From: Xiheicaenibacterium sp046351325
GTDB taxonomy: Bacteria; Myxococcota_A; Polyangia; Polyangiales; Polyangiaceae
DNA: 64,000 bases
Direction: 5' to 3'
NCBI GenBank assembly: GCA_046351325.1
Contig: JAXLYR010000011.1
Span: forward strand, 310,001 to 374,000
Position 1 is the first letter of the stretch. Each line of letters opens with the position of its first letter. The notes beneath the pieces are model-generated. The model ran no database searches. It was not told the DNA's origin and worked only from the letters and a program-made list of their open reading frames with translations. The translations under genes and the position numbers were made by a program. Below, one piece after another: positions 42,006 to 51,500 of this stretch.

Positions 42006-43166
42006 ATGCTCGCTTCGGTACTCCGCGCGCCGACCTCGCTCGTCTGTTCCCTTGTCGTCGGCGCTGCGCTCGCGTGCGGCGCGGCCGTCGGCTGCAGCGG
42101 CGACGATACTGAGACGCACGCCCCCCCGCCGGTGAAGGTCACGCCCGCCGACTATGGGGCTGCGTACGACAAGCTCTCGGATTGGCACTTCTTCCGCGAT
42201 CCGAAGACAATGACGCCCGCCGACGATCTCGTCGCTTACGACGTCATCGCGCCGCTCTTCAGCGACTACACCAGCAAATACCGGTTTATCTACATCCCCG
42301 AGGGCGAGACCATCGGCTACACCGATGACGGCCCGTGGGATCTCCCAGTCGGCTCGATCCTCGTCAAGGTGTTCTCCTATCCCGCAGACGTCCGCGAGCC
42401 CGACGCCGATCTCCGCCTGATGGAGACGCGCGTCCTCTGGCACGAGCCCGACGGCTGGACGGTACAGACCTATGTCTGGAACGACGACCAGACCGAGGCC
42501 ACGCTCGAAGTGGCCGGTAAGACCGTCCCCGTCGAGTTCATCGGTCCGGACGGCTCGAACATGAGCAACGACTACCGCGTACCGAACACGAACGAGTGCA
42601 AGCGGTGCCACGGCGAGCAGGTCAACATGGGTGAGGACTTGGTGGAGATCCTCGGCCCGCGCACGCTCGAGCTCGACCGAGACCACGACTTCGGCGACGG
42701 ACCCGTCAATCAGATTGACGAGTTCGATCGGCGCGGATGGTTCACCTCCACACCCACCGCGGCCGCTGACAGACAGCGTCTCGTGGACCCGTATGACGAC
42801 GCCGAGGATCTCGACATGCGCGTACGGTCCTATCTGCACGCGAACTGTTCGAGCTGTCATCGACACGGCGGGTTCGCTTCGCAGAGCGCGCTGTTGCTCG
42901 ATTTCGGCTCGACCGACCCCGACACGCAGGACGCCTCGAACTGGGGTGTTTGCAAGATCCCGACGAGCGCCGACGACACCTGCGACAACACCTTCGACAT
43001 CGTGCCCGGTCGCCCCGACCTCTCCATCATGATCTGTCGACTGTCGACGACCGCGATCGAGACGCGCATGCCCCCACTGGGCTCCAAGCTGATTCACAAA
43101 GAGGGAGTCGCGCTCCTCACCGAGTGGATCGCCGCGATGCCGCCCGCCGCCTGCACACCGCCGTGA
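42006..43166 (+). CDS. two-haem c-type lipoprotein, SO2930/HNE_0200-type (TIGR03806-like)
   Basis: 386 residues with a signal peptide ending in AVGC. Two haem-binding motifs, CKRCH (about 200) and CSSCH (about 282), lie in the C-terminal half. The order of KLSDWHFF, PLFSDYTSKYRFIYIPEG, FSYP, RVPNTNECKRCHG and a final PPLGSKLIH...LTEWI matches the family that regularly accompanies TIGR03805 beta-helix proteins. The function of that pair is not known. The stop overlaps the glycerophosphodiesterase start (GTGA). Confidence 0.83.
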   Translation: MLASVLRAPTSLVCSLVVGAALACGAAVGCSGDDTETHAPPPVKVTPADYGAAYDKLSDWHFFRDPKTMTPADDLVAYDVIAPLFSDYTSKYRFIYIPEGETIGYTDDGPWDLPVGSILVKVFSYPADVREPDADLRLMETRVLWHEPDGWTVQTYVWNDDQTEATLEVAGKTVPVEFIGPDGSNMSNDYRVPNTNECKRCHGEQVNMGEDLVEILGPRTLELDRDHDFGDGPVNQIDEFDRRGWFTSTPTAAADRQRLVDPYDDAEDLDMRVRSYLHANCSSCHRHGGFASQSALLLDFGSTDPDTQDASNWGVCKIPTSADDTCDNTFDIVPGRPDLSIMICRLSTTAIETRMPPLGSKLIHKEGVALLTEWIAAMPPAACTPP

Positions 43167-43918
43167 CGATCCTCTATGCGCACCGCGGGGCCTCGGTCGA
43201 GGAGCCCGAGAACACCCTCGAGGCCTTCGCGCGGGCGGTCGAGCTCGGCGTCGACGCGATCGAGACCGATGTCCGCCTCACTGCCGACGAGCGCGTCGTC
43301 GTTCATCACGACGCGACAGGCCGCCGAATGGCGCGCGACCCGCGCGCGATCCGCACGCTGACCTTCAATCAGGTGCGCGAGCTGGACGTCGGGGCCGCGT
43401 TCGATCCCGAACCCCCAATGAAGAACTCGGGCGTTCGGCGCGCGCCACTGCTCGCTGAGGCCCTCTCGACCTTTCCGCATATGCGGTTCAACGTCGACAT
43501 CAAAGACAGCGCCGGCGCGGTCCCGCACGTCCTCCGCGTCGTCGACGACCACGCGGCCAGCGACCGCGTGCTCCTCACGAGCTTCCACGACCGCGTCCTC
43601 GAGGAGGTCCGCTCTCGCGGCTATCGCGGTGAGACGGGCCTCGCCAGGAATGGCGCTTTGCGAGCCCTGGCGCTCGCGAGCCTACCCATTGCGTCTCGCG
43701 CGCTCCGGCCCGCGGGGGACCGCATTCAGATCCCCGCGTCGCAGGGACCGCTCGTGCTCTCACGCCCCGGCTTGGTAGCCAATCTTCAAAGGCTCGGGTA
43801 CGCCGTCGACTTCTGGGTAATCAACGACCCCGTCGAGGCCCTCCGCCTCTTGGCGGTCGGCGCGGACGGCATCATGACGGACGACCCGCGCACCATCCTC
43901 ACGGCGCTCGGCCGCTGA
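43163..43918 (+). CDS. glycerophosphodiester phosphodiesterase
   Basis: 251-residue GDPD. HRGASVEEPENTLEAF gives the first catalytic His and Glu region, IETDVRLTADERVVVHHD gives the acidic residues and second His, and FNVDIKD the third metal-ligand region. No signal peptide, so probably cytosolic. The GTG start overlaps the upstream two-haem gene by 4 bp. It releases glycerol-3-phosphate from glycerophosphodiesters. The link to the haem protein cluster is by position only. Confidence 0.9.
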   Translation: MTILYAHRGASVEEPENTLEAFARAVELGVDAIETDVRLTADERVVVHHDATGRRMARDPRAIRTLTFNQVRELDVGAAFDPEPPMKNSGVRRAPLLAEALSTFPHMRFNVDIKDSAGAVPHVLRVVDDHAASDRVLLTSFHDRVLEEVRSRGYRGETGLARNGALRALALASLPIASRALRPAGDRIQIPASQGPLVLSRPGLVANLQRLGYAVDFWVINDPVEALRLLAVGADGIMTDDPRTILTALGR

Positions 43919-43939
43919 CGATACGCCCCAATCCGCGCC

Positions 43940-45460
43940 TCACTCGATGCGGCGCTCCAGCGTCGCGAAGGTCGAGAGCGGCTCGGTACCTATTACATCG
44001 TAATAGACGAACCCGGGCCCCTGATCGAGCAGCGCCGGAGCGCAGTCCGCGCCCGTCAATTGATACACGGCTGTAAGCTGAGCCTGCCCACCGAGCAAGA
44101 GGACCGATTGGTCGGTGAGGCACCCATACCCGACGACGGTGCGCGTCGGTTCGGGCTGGCCGCAGTCGGCGTTCCAATAGGCGAGCGCGACCGGCTTCGT
44201 GCAGAGATCGTCCGTGAAATAGGCGTTGTTGCGCTGAACGTCGGGGACGCAGGCCTCGGTGCCATCGCAGAGCTCGGTGACGACGCAGTCCACGCCGAGC
44301 GACGTATCGAAGAACGTATACGCATCCGCCCAAAACCGCTGTCCCTCGTCGGAGACAGTGTAGTTCGCCTGCAGGCGCCCCGCGCCCCGAGGCTCTCTGT
44401 CGAGCCCGAGGAATTGGTCCTCGGGGATTGGTGCGCCGAGTTCGAAGTTCGCGTGACGGTCGTTCGGCTCGAGCGCGACGCACGCACCGTGCGTGTCTGT
44501 CACATAGGAGGTCCCGTCGACTCGAGGCCCAACCTCGAAGAGCCCGAGCTCGGTGACGCACCCTGACCAATCGGCCGCGATGATCACCTCCGGATCTGCG
44601 CACGATGGATCTTGGCCGCCAGGGGCGAGGTCGGAGGTATAGGCGATGGCCTCAGTGCACGCCGAGTCTGCGAACTCCCCGATCGACCACGCGACCAGGA
44701 TCGGCAAACACGGACCGTGGTCGAGGCCAACCCCAGCCAACAAGCAGTCGCCCCAGGTCTGATCGACGACGCCGACGATGACGCTCGCGCCGTCCTCGGC
44801 GACGATGCGGCGCGCTCCGCCGCGATCCCCGTCGGCGTAGGTTACAATGAAGTCGGCGCCGACGAACTCCGACGCGGACACCTCCGGCCCCAACGCGAAC
44901 TTGCGAACCGTCGCGTCGACCCCAATCTCGAGACAATCCCCTCCGTCGTGGAAGTAGAACTTCTGGTTATCGGGGAGGGCCAATTCGTCGCCGAGTTCGA
45001 AGACTGGATACTGGGCAATCGAGGGGTCACACGGGTCGACGATGACCGGATCTCCGAGCACCTCCGCAGGCGCCTGCGCGACAGCCCCGCTCACCAGTCG
45101 AACGGCGTCGGTGCAGCTCGCGTCCCGATACACGATGTCGCTCTGGGTGTAGTGGGCGCGAGCTTCCTCCATCGTCGGCAAACAGCGGAGGCGCCCGTCC
45201 TCCGCGTCGACGAACACACAGTCCGTCTCGCGCTCGCGGTCGTACCAACCCGTAAAGACGACAGCGTCGCCGCCACCGTCGATCACGTGCGCCCGCAGCC
45301 GCGACCCGTTCACGAACGGCGCGGGCCACGTGTCGGGCTCGACCGTCGTCTCTTCTTCCTCACATCCAGAGACGAGCCAGCCGCACGAGAGCGCGGCGAT
45401 CGAGCCGAGCGCGAGCGATCCGATCCTTTGCCAGCGCGCAACGCGCGCTAGAGTCTGCAT
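43940..45460 (-). CDS. Cys-rich lipoprotein with three internal repeats
   Basis: 506-residue predicted lipoprotein; ATG 45460 gives a signal peptide and VSGC lipobox. Three units of roughly 150 residues are visible. Each contains DC(V/L), a DG or HG, a C(L/V)P stretch, and CT followed by aliphatic residues: units near DCVFVDAEDG/CLP/ASCTDAV, DCLLAGVGLDHG/CLP/SACTEAI and DCVVTELCDG/CVP/DLCTKPV. The fixed Cys spacing suggests disulfides within each unit. No known family. Convergent with the glycerophosphodiesterase and divergent from selO. Confidence 0.72.
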   Translation of the reverse strand: MQTLARVARWQRIGSLALGSIAALSCGWLVSGCEEEETTVEPDTWPAPFVNGSRLRAHVIDGGGDAVVFTGWYDRERETDCVFVDAEDGRLRCLPTMEEARAHYTQSDIVYRDASCTDAVRLVSGAVAQAPAEVLGDPVIVDPCDPSIAQYPVFELGDELALPDNQKFYFHDGGDCLEIGVDATVRKFALGPEVSASEFVGADFIVTYADGDRGGARRIVAEDGASVIVGVVDQTWGDCLLAGVGLDHGPCLPILVAWSIGEFADSACTEAIAYTSDLAPGGQDPSCADPEVIIAADWSGCVTELGLFEVGPRVDGTSYVTDTHGACVALEPNDRHANFELGAPIPEDQFLGLDREPRGAGRLQANYTVSDEGQRFWADAYTFFDTSLGVDCVVTELCDGTEACVPDVQRNNAYFTDDLCTKPVALAYWNADCGQPEPTRTVVGYGCLTDQSVLLLGGQAQLTAVYQLTGADCAPALLDQGPGFVYYDVIGTEPLSTFATLERRIE

Positions 45461-45520
45461 CCCGAGATCCTCCACTCCCCGACGAGACGACACAACCCCT
45501 TACCGACAAGACGAGCTCCA

Positions 45521-47005
45521 GTGGACCGCGCGCTCTTCCCCTTCGAGAACACCTACGCAAAGCTCCCAGAACGCTTCTACGCGCGTGTCCCGCCAAGCCC
45601 AGTTCGCGCGCCCAGCTTGCTTCGGGTCAACGAGCGCCTCGCCCACGAGCTCGGCCTCGACGCCGAGGCTCTGGCCACCGAAGAGGGCGTCTCGGTGCTC
45701 GCCGGTAATCGCGTTCCGCCCGGCGCGGACCCGGTCGCGCTCGCTTACGCGGGACATCAATTCGGGTCCTTCGTCCCACAGCTCGGTGACGGGCGCGCGC
45801 TCCTCCTCGGTGAGGTCGTCGACAAGAGCGGCGCGCAGAGAGATCTCCAGTTGAAGGGGAGCGGGCCGACCCCGTTCTCGCGCCGTGGAGACGGGCGCGC
45901 CGCGCTGGGTCCTGTGTTGCGCGAATACCTCGTAAGCGACGCCATGGCCGCGCTCGGATTGCCGACTACGCGCGCGCTCGCGGCCGTCGCGACGGGCGAG
46001 CCTGTATTCCGCGAAGAGCCGCTCCCCGGCGCGGTGCTCACCCGCGTCGGAGCCAGCCATATCCGCGTAGGGACCTTCCAGTACTTTGCTGTTCGCCGCG
46101 ACCGAGAGGCCCTGTCGATCCTCACCCGCTACGCGCTCGAACGGCATTATCCAGGCCGGGTCGGGGCGGCGGCCTCGGAGCGCGACCGCGCGCTCGCGCT
46201 GCTCGACGCCGTCGCCGAGTCGCAGGCGAGCTTGGTCGCTGGCTGGATGGGCGTCGGCTTCATCCACGGCGTGATGAACACCGACAACTCGGCCATCTCG
46301 GGGGAGACGCTCGACTACGGTCCTTGCGCGTTTCTCGACGACTATCATCCTGACAAAGCCTTCAGCTCGATCGATCACGCGGGCCGCTATGCGTTCGGCA
46401 ATCAGCTCCGCATCGCAGGTTGGAACCTCGCGCGCCTCGCCGAGGCTCTGCTCTCGCTCGTCGACGATGAGCCCCAGCGCGCCGCGACGATCGCCTCCGA
46501 GCGCGTCGAGCGCTTCGCGGAGCTGGGCGCTCGCGCCGAGTCGACTGTCTTCTCCAAGAAGCTCGGGCTCGAGACCGCGCGCGAGACCGACCACGAGCTC
46601 ATCGACGATCTCCTCGAGCGAATGGCGGCCGAGCACGTCGATTTCACCCTGTTCTTCAGGCGCCTCGCCGACGCCGCGGAGGACCCGAACGCTAACGATC
46701 GTGTCAGCTATCTCTTCCAGAATCGCGCCAGCTTCTTTGCTTGGGAGGCTGCGTGGCGTCGCCGGATCGCCGAAGAACCGCACAGCGCTCGCGGCGCGGC
46801 GATGCGGCGCGTGAACCCCGCCTTCATACCGCGCAATCACCAAGTCGAGGCCGCGCTCGCCGCCGCGCGGAGCGGAGACTTCACGCCATTCGACAGACTG
46901 CACGCCGCCCTCGCGCGCCCCTACGACGAACAGCCGCAGTTCGCCGATCTCGGGGACCCGCCGGCGCCACACGAGCGCGTGCGAGCCACCTTCTGCGGGA
47001 CTTGA
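45521..47005 (+). CDS. selO: SelO (YdiU) family protein adenylyltransferase
   Basis: 494-residue pseudokinase-fold enzyme; characterised SelO proteins transfer AMP to target proteins. Diagnostic blocks are YAGHQFGSFVPQLGDGRALLLGE, DLQLKGSGPTPFSRRGDGRAALG, GASHIRVGTFQYFAVR, HGVMNTDNSAISGETLDYGP and a C-terminus ending FCGT. The GTG start matches the usual family N-terminus. Length is normal for bacterial members. Its known redox-stress role fits the nearby haem and peroxidase genes only loosely. Confidence 0.94.
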   Translation: MDRALFPFENTYAKLPERFYARVPPSPVRAPSLLRVNERLAHELGLDAEALATEEGVSVLAGNRVPPGADPVALAYAGHQFGSFVPQLGDGRALLLGEVVDKSGAQRDLQLKGSGPTPFSRRGDGRAALGPVLREYLVSDAMAALGLPTTRALAAVATGEPVFREEPLPGAVLTRVGASHIRVGTFQYFAVRRDREALSILTRYALERHYPGRVGAAASERDRALALLDAVAESQASLVAGWMGVGFIHGVMNTDNSAISGETLDYGPCAFLDDYHPDKAFSSIDHAGRYAFGNQLRIAGWNLARLAEALLSLVDDEPQRAATIASERVERFAELGARAESTVFSKKLGLETARETDHELIDDLLERMAAEHVDFTLFFRRLADAAEDPNANDRVSYLFQNRASFFAWEAAWRRRIAEEPHSARGAAMRRVNPAFIPRNHQVEAALAAARSGDFTPFDRLHAALARPYDEQPQFADLGDPPAPHERVRATFCGT

Positions 47006-47052
47006 GGCCAATCGGTCTTCGCCCGTTCGAGGGTCGATGTTAAAAGGGCCTC

Positions 47053-47949
47053 ATGAACGAGCTAGAGCGCTATCTGGCAGAGGAGATCGCCCTCGATCAT
47101 CGAGATGGGCACCTCACTCGCCGTGAAGCCCTGCGTAGGCTCGCCGCGTTGGGCTTGGGCGGCGCCTCAGCGGCCGCGTTGCTCACGGCGTGTGGCAGCA
47201 CCGGCGGGCCGTCGTCCGCAAGCGCACAGTCCTCGGCGTCGAGCTCGTCCAGTTCGGCCGAGCTCCCGCCATCCTCTCCTACCGAGGAGATCCGCTGGAG
47301 CGGGCCCACTGGGGATCTCATGGGCGCCTGGGTCGCGGCTCCCCAGCCGCGCGGCGCAGTGCTCGTCATCCACGAGAACAAGGGCCTCAATGACCACACG
47401 CGGCACGTCGCGGGGCGCTTCGCCCATCGCGGCTATTCGGCGCTCGCGATTGACCTCTTGTCGACCGAAGGTGGGACTGCCGCGTTCACCGACCCCGCCG
47501 AGGCAACGGCCGCACTGGGGAAGGCCCCGCCCGAGCGACACACCGCCCAGTTGAAGAGCGGGCTCGACGAGCTCGCGCGCCGCTCACCCGGGGTCAAGCT
47601 GGCCGCTATCGGCTTTTGCTTCGGCGGCGGGCTCACCTGGCGACTCATCGGGGTGAAGGACGAGCGCCTCGCGGCCGCGGCGCCCTTTTACGGTCCATTC
47701 TTCGACGGCGCAGACTTCGTCGGGGCGAAGACTGCGGTCTTGGGTGTCTACGCCGACGATGACGATCGTGTAAACAAGACCCGCGACGCCGCGAAATCCG
47801 CGCTCGAGGCCGCGAAGCTCACCTACGAGCTCGTCTCCTATCCAGGACAGCACGCGTTCTTCAACGACACACGAGAGCGCTATAACGCCCAATCGGCCAA
47901 GGTCGCTTGGGACAAAGTGCTCGCGTGGTTCGGCGCCCACGTCGGCTGA
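47053..47949 (+). CDS. dienelactone hydrolase family protein, Tat-type lipoprotein
   Basis: 298-residue alpha/beta hydrolase. The N-terminus has TRREALRRLAALGLGG with twin Arg and then LTAC, so Tat export and lipid attachment are likely. The DLH catalytic triad fits Cys in AIGFCFGGG, Asp in VYADDDDRV and His in GQHAFFN. It lies 47 bp downstream of selO on the same strand. Its substrate is unknown; carboxymethylenebutenolidase-like activity is typical of the family. Confidence 0.88.
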   Translation: MNELERYLAEEIALDHRDGHLTRREALRRLAALGLGGASAAALLTACGSTGGPSSASAQSSASSSSSSAELPPSSPTEEIRWSGPTGDLMGAWVAAPQPRGAVLVIHENKGLNDHTRHVAGRFAHRGYSALAIDLLSTEGGTAAFTDPAEATAALGKAPPERHTAQLKSGLDELARRSPGVKLAAIGFCFGGGLTWRLIGVKDERLAAAAPFYGPFFDGADFVGAKTAVLGVYADDDDRVNKTRDAAKSALEAAKLTYELVSYPGQHAFFNDTRERYNAQSAKVAWDKVLAWFGAHVG

Positions 47950-47973
47950 GCGCGAGCGCGCCGACTCGAGAAC

Positions 47974-48567
47974 TCACGGACAGAGTATTCGACGATTCTG
48001 CATCACCACCTCGAGCACGGCCCTCAACGCCTTGATGGCCGTCGGCTCCTCCAAACAGCCCCGACAGCTCGTCAACCAGCTCACCGAACCCGGCTGTCCG
48101 GGCACGACCAACGTCGAGACCGCGTCTCCCGGGAAGGTGCTGTGATTGGCGAACAGCCCGACACCACCCGCGGCTGCGAAGGCCTGCGAGACGTCAGCGC
48201 CGCTGTACATATTGCCGTCGTCAGGCAGCTCGTTCACGCATTGGTGGCCTGACTTGCGTGTAATCCGTGTCGTCTTGGGCGGTAGAAATTCGAGGCGATC
48301 GCCGCCCTCTTCGTAGATGAAGGACGGGGCAGCCTGCGGCGTGGGGGTCGTCGTCGAGGTGGTCACTGCCGAAGCGGTCGCCGTCGAAGCGCTCGCCGTC
48401 GTCGATGCTGATGCTGAGGTCGACGCCGACGCCGACGAGCTCGGCGTCGCGCCGCTCGAGGTCGAGGACTCGGCGGGTTTGCCAGCGCAGCGCGCCCCCG
48501 CAATGCTGAACAACATTGTCAGCAAAAGGAGCCGCGCGCGCGCGGGCCGACTGACGACCTCGCTCAT
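47974..48567 (-). CDS. hypothetical secreted protein with Ser/Thr-rich linker
   Basis: 197 residues. A hydrophobic N-terminal segment ends near AGARCAG, an imperfect lipobox, followed by a 45-residue Ser/Thr/Ala-rich linker. The C-terminal 110 residues have four Cys in pairs (HQCVNEL, TSCRGCLEE) and no recognised family. Its start overlaps the 1062-residue surface protein stop by 4 bp (ATGA), so the two are coupled and may act together at the cell surface. Confidence 0.65.
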   Translation of the reverse strand: MSEVVSRPARARLLLLTMLFSIAGARCAGKPAESSTSSGATPSSSASASTSASASTTASASTATASAVTTSTTTPTPQAAPSFIYEEGGDRLEFLPPKTTRITRKSGHQCVNELPDDGNMYSGADVSQAFAAAGGVGLFANHSTFPGDAVSTLVVPGQPGSVSWLTSCRGCLEEPTAIKALRAVLEVVMQNRRILCP

Positions 48568-51500
48568 CGACGCTGGCGCTTGCGACCGAGGAGGACGCCG
48601 ACCCCGAGGGCCGCGAGCACCCAGGGGAAGTGGTCCGTCGACGCGGGCTGCGCCGCGCAGGCGATGCCGCCACCCTCGACGAAGTACCCCTTCTCGAAGC
48701 ACTCGCCGATGGTGTCGTCGTTCGACGAGCAAACTTGCTCGATCGGACAGTCATTGCCGTTCTCACCGCGACAGCCGTCGATGCAGGTGCGCGTCTCGTC
48801 GTCACAGACCCGCCCGCTGAGCTCGTCGCCGCAGTCCGCGTCGCTCGAGCAGCCGTCGTCCGTCGGGTCGAGCGGATCGCGCTCGCCCTCGTCGATGATG
48901 CCGTTGTGATTGGCGTCTTCGTCGCCGTCGGAGACGCCCCCGTCGTCGGTGTCCGGATCGAGCGGGCTCGTCGTCGTGTCGCCGTTGTCCTCGTCGGCGA
49001 TGCAGTTGCCCGCTGACGTGTCTGTAGCCGGGTTGTCGCAGCCGAACCCGAGCTCGGTGCCGTCGAACAGACCATCACCGTCGCTGTCCGGATCGAGCGC
49101 GTTGATCTTGCCGTCGTTGTCCGTATCGAGCGCCGGATTGGGCTCTTGCCCGTCGATCGCGCCGTCATCATCGCTGTCCGCGTCGTTCGGGTCCGTGCCG
49201 ATCTCGAGCTCCAGCTTATCGGTCAGTCCGTCGCCGTCGGTGTCGACGTTCTGATCGTCGTCGTCGCCGTGACCGACCGTCGGGTCCGTCTCACCGTCGT
49301 CGATGACGCCGTCGAGGTCGACGTCCTCCGAGCCGTCGGTTACACCGCCGTCATCGGTGTCGGCGTCGAGCGGGTCCGTGACAGTCGCGCCATTGTCACC
49401 GTCAGGCACGCAGTTGCCTGGCGCGGTGTCGGGATTGGAGCAGTCTTTGCCGAGCTCGGTGCCATCGAGGAGCCCGTCATTGTCGCTGTCGGGGTCGAGG
49501 GCGTTGATGAGACCGTCATTGTCGCTGTCCTCGCCGGGCAGCGGCTCTTCACCGTCGATGACGCCGTCGTCGTCGCTGTCGGCGTCATTGGGATCAGTGC
49601 CGAGGTCCTCCTCGTCGACGTCCGACAAGCCGTCGCCGTCGGTGTCGTCGCCGCAGCCGTTGCTCGCAGCGCCATCGCAGTCGCTGTCGATAGCGTCGTT
49701 GCACATCTCGGTCTGCGGCGTGCCCGGGACAGCGTCACAAGCGGCCGTCCCGTCCGCGAGGCAGATCGTCGAGCCGCTCGCCTGACACGCGCCGACGCCG
49801 GCCGTACAGGCCTGACCGACATTGAAGCCCTCGTCGGCGTTGCCGTCGCAGTCGTCATCCAGCGTGTTGCAGATCTCGGGCTGCGTGTTCGGCTGGACTG
49901 TCGCTTGGCACTCGAGCGCGTCGGCGACGCAGTGGACCACACCCGCCGAGCAGATGCCTGGCAGGCCCGAGTCGCAGCTCGCGCCGCCACCCGGGTCGCC
50001 GTCGTCGATCGCGCCGTTGCAATCATTGTCCACGCCGTCGCAGATCTCGGCGCCGGTCGGGATGCATACACAGGTGTTCGACGTCATGTCGCAGGTCGGG
50101 GCCGAACCCGGACAGTGAGCGTCTTGGGTGCACTCGACGCAGACATTGGGGTCGAGCGCTACCGCACAATGGGGAGTGGGCGCCGAGCATTGGCTGTCGT
50201 CGGTGCATTCGTCTACAACAATGTCAGTCGGCGGCTGGCCGTTACCGTTGCCGTTGCCGTCGGTCGGGGTCGACTCCGGCGGAGAGCCGAGCTGGCCTCC
50301 AGCGGTGATGATCCCTTGATTGGAGATCGTCCCCGAGACCCCCGAGTCGATCGTCACCCGGAATCGCACGGTGGTCGACTCGCCGGGAGCCATCGTACCG
50401 CCGTTGCCCGCCGCCGCGCCGAGACCGAGGCGAAAGACGACCGTCCTGCCCGCTGCGTCGTAGTTGCCTTGATCATCGCCGGTGACATCGGTCTTCGCCC
50501 CGGCGTTGGCGCCCGAGACGATGGAGAGCGTGCCCGGGACGTAAGTGACCCCCGCGGGGAGAGGATCGTTCAGCACCGTACCCGCCGAGGCGTCATTGCC
50601 GGTGTTCGTGACGACGATCGTGTATTCGACGGTGTCACCAGCGACGAGCGAGCCGCCGTTGAGGTCGACCGCTGTCTTCGTGGACGTGGTGAAGTCGGGC
50701 TTGAACGTCGAAATGGACGTGATGAACCCCGCGAGGAAGTAGACGTCACCGGTGCTCGTGGCCTGGATGGGCGCCGAGGTCTGACCCGGTGTCAGCTTGG
50801 CCGTCACGTCGACGACGTCGAGGTCGATGCCCGACATGCTCTGCGCCGTACCGGTGAGCTGCGGCAGGTCGCCCGCGGTGGTGACCGCAGCACCCAACAA
50901 GGACCGGCTGCTGTTGAAGAAGTTGTCCGCGGGGTTGAGCGCGTCCGAGAGCGCGGCGCCCCCATTGAAGAAGAGCTGGTCGCCCGTGAGCGTGTTGTCA
51001 CCCTCGAAGGTGACGACACCCAGCTTGCCGGTGATTCCGGCGTTCGGCACGAAGAACCCCGATATTGCCGTGTTCTGAGGCGCCCCGTTCGAAACGACGT
51101 CGAGGCCGTCGAACAACGCCAAATCCCGCAGCGGATCACCTGGGCGCGTGTAGAACACCGCCATCCACCAACCGCCGAAGTTGTTGTTGTTGTTCACCGC
51201 GACGACAGGCGCCAAGTCGACGTCGGAGAGCCGATAAGCGCCGTTGCCATTTGCCTGTACGAGAGCGGTAATGTCGGCGAAGGCCTGATAGGAGTTGTTG
51301 CCGCTCTGATAGGAGCCGTTGGCGTTGATCGCCTGTGAAAAGCCGTTTGGACGCTCGAGCGTAACGGCGGTGTCGACCCCGGGGAGGGTCAGCGTCGCTC
51401 CCCAATAGACGTAGGCCGCAGTGACCGTCGCGCCGGGTGGTAGATTCAACACTGCGGTGCTGCGGGCCTGACTGGGCAACAGCAGCTGCGTAGCCTCGGC

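Noticed and set aside
48860..49655. Repetitive DNA that might be read as a CRISPR-like array
   Set aside because: Units vary in length and are in frame with Asp-rich TSP3 motifs. No constant repeat and spacer pattern.
49146..51338. 730-codon plus-strand open frame across the TSP3 repeats
   Set aside because: Val/Asp/Arg-rich repeat product that mirrors the Asp-rich coding repeats of the minus-strand surface protein.
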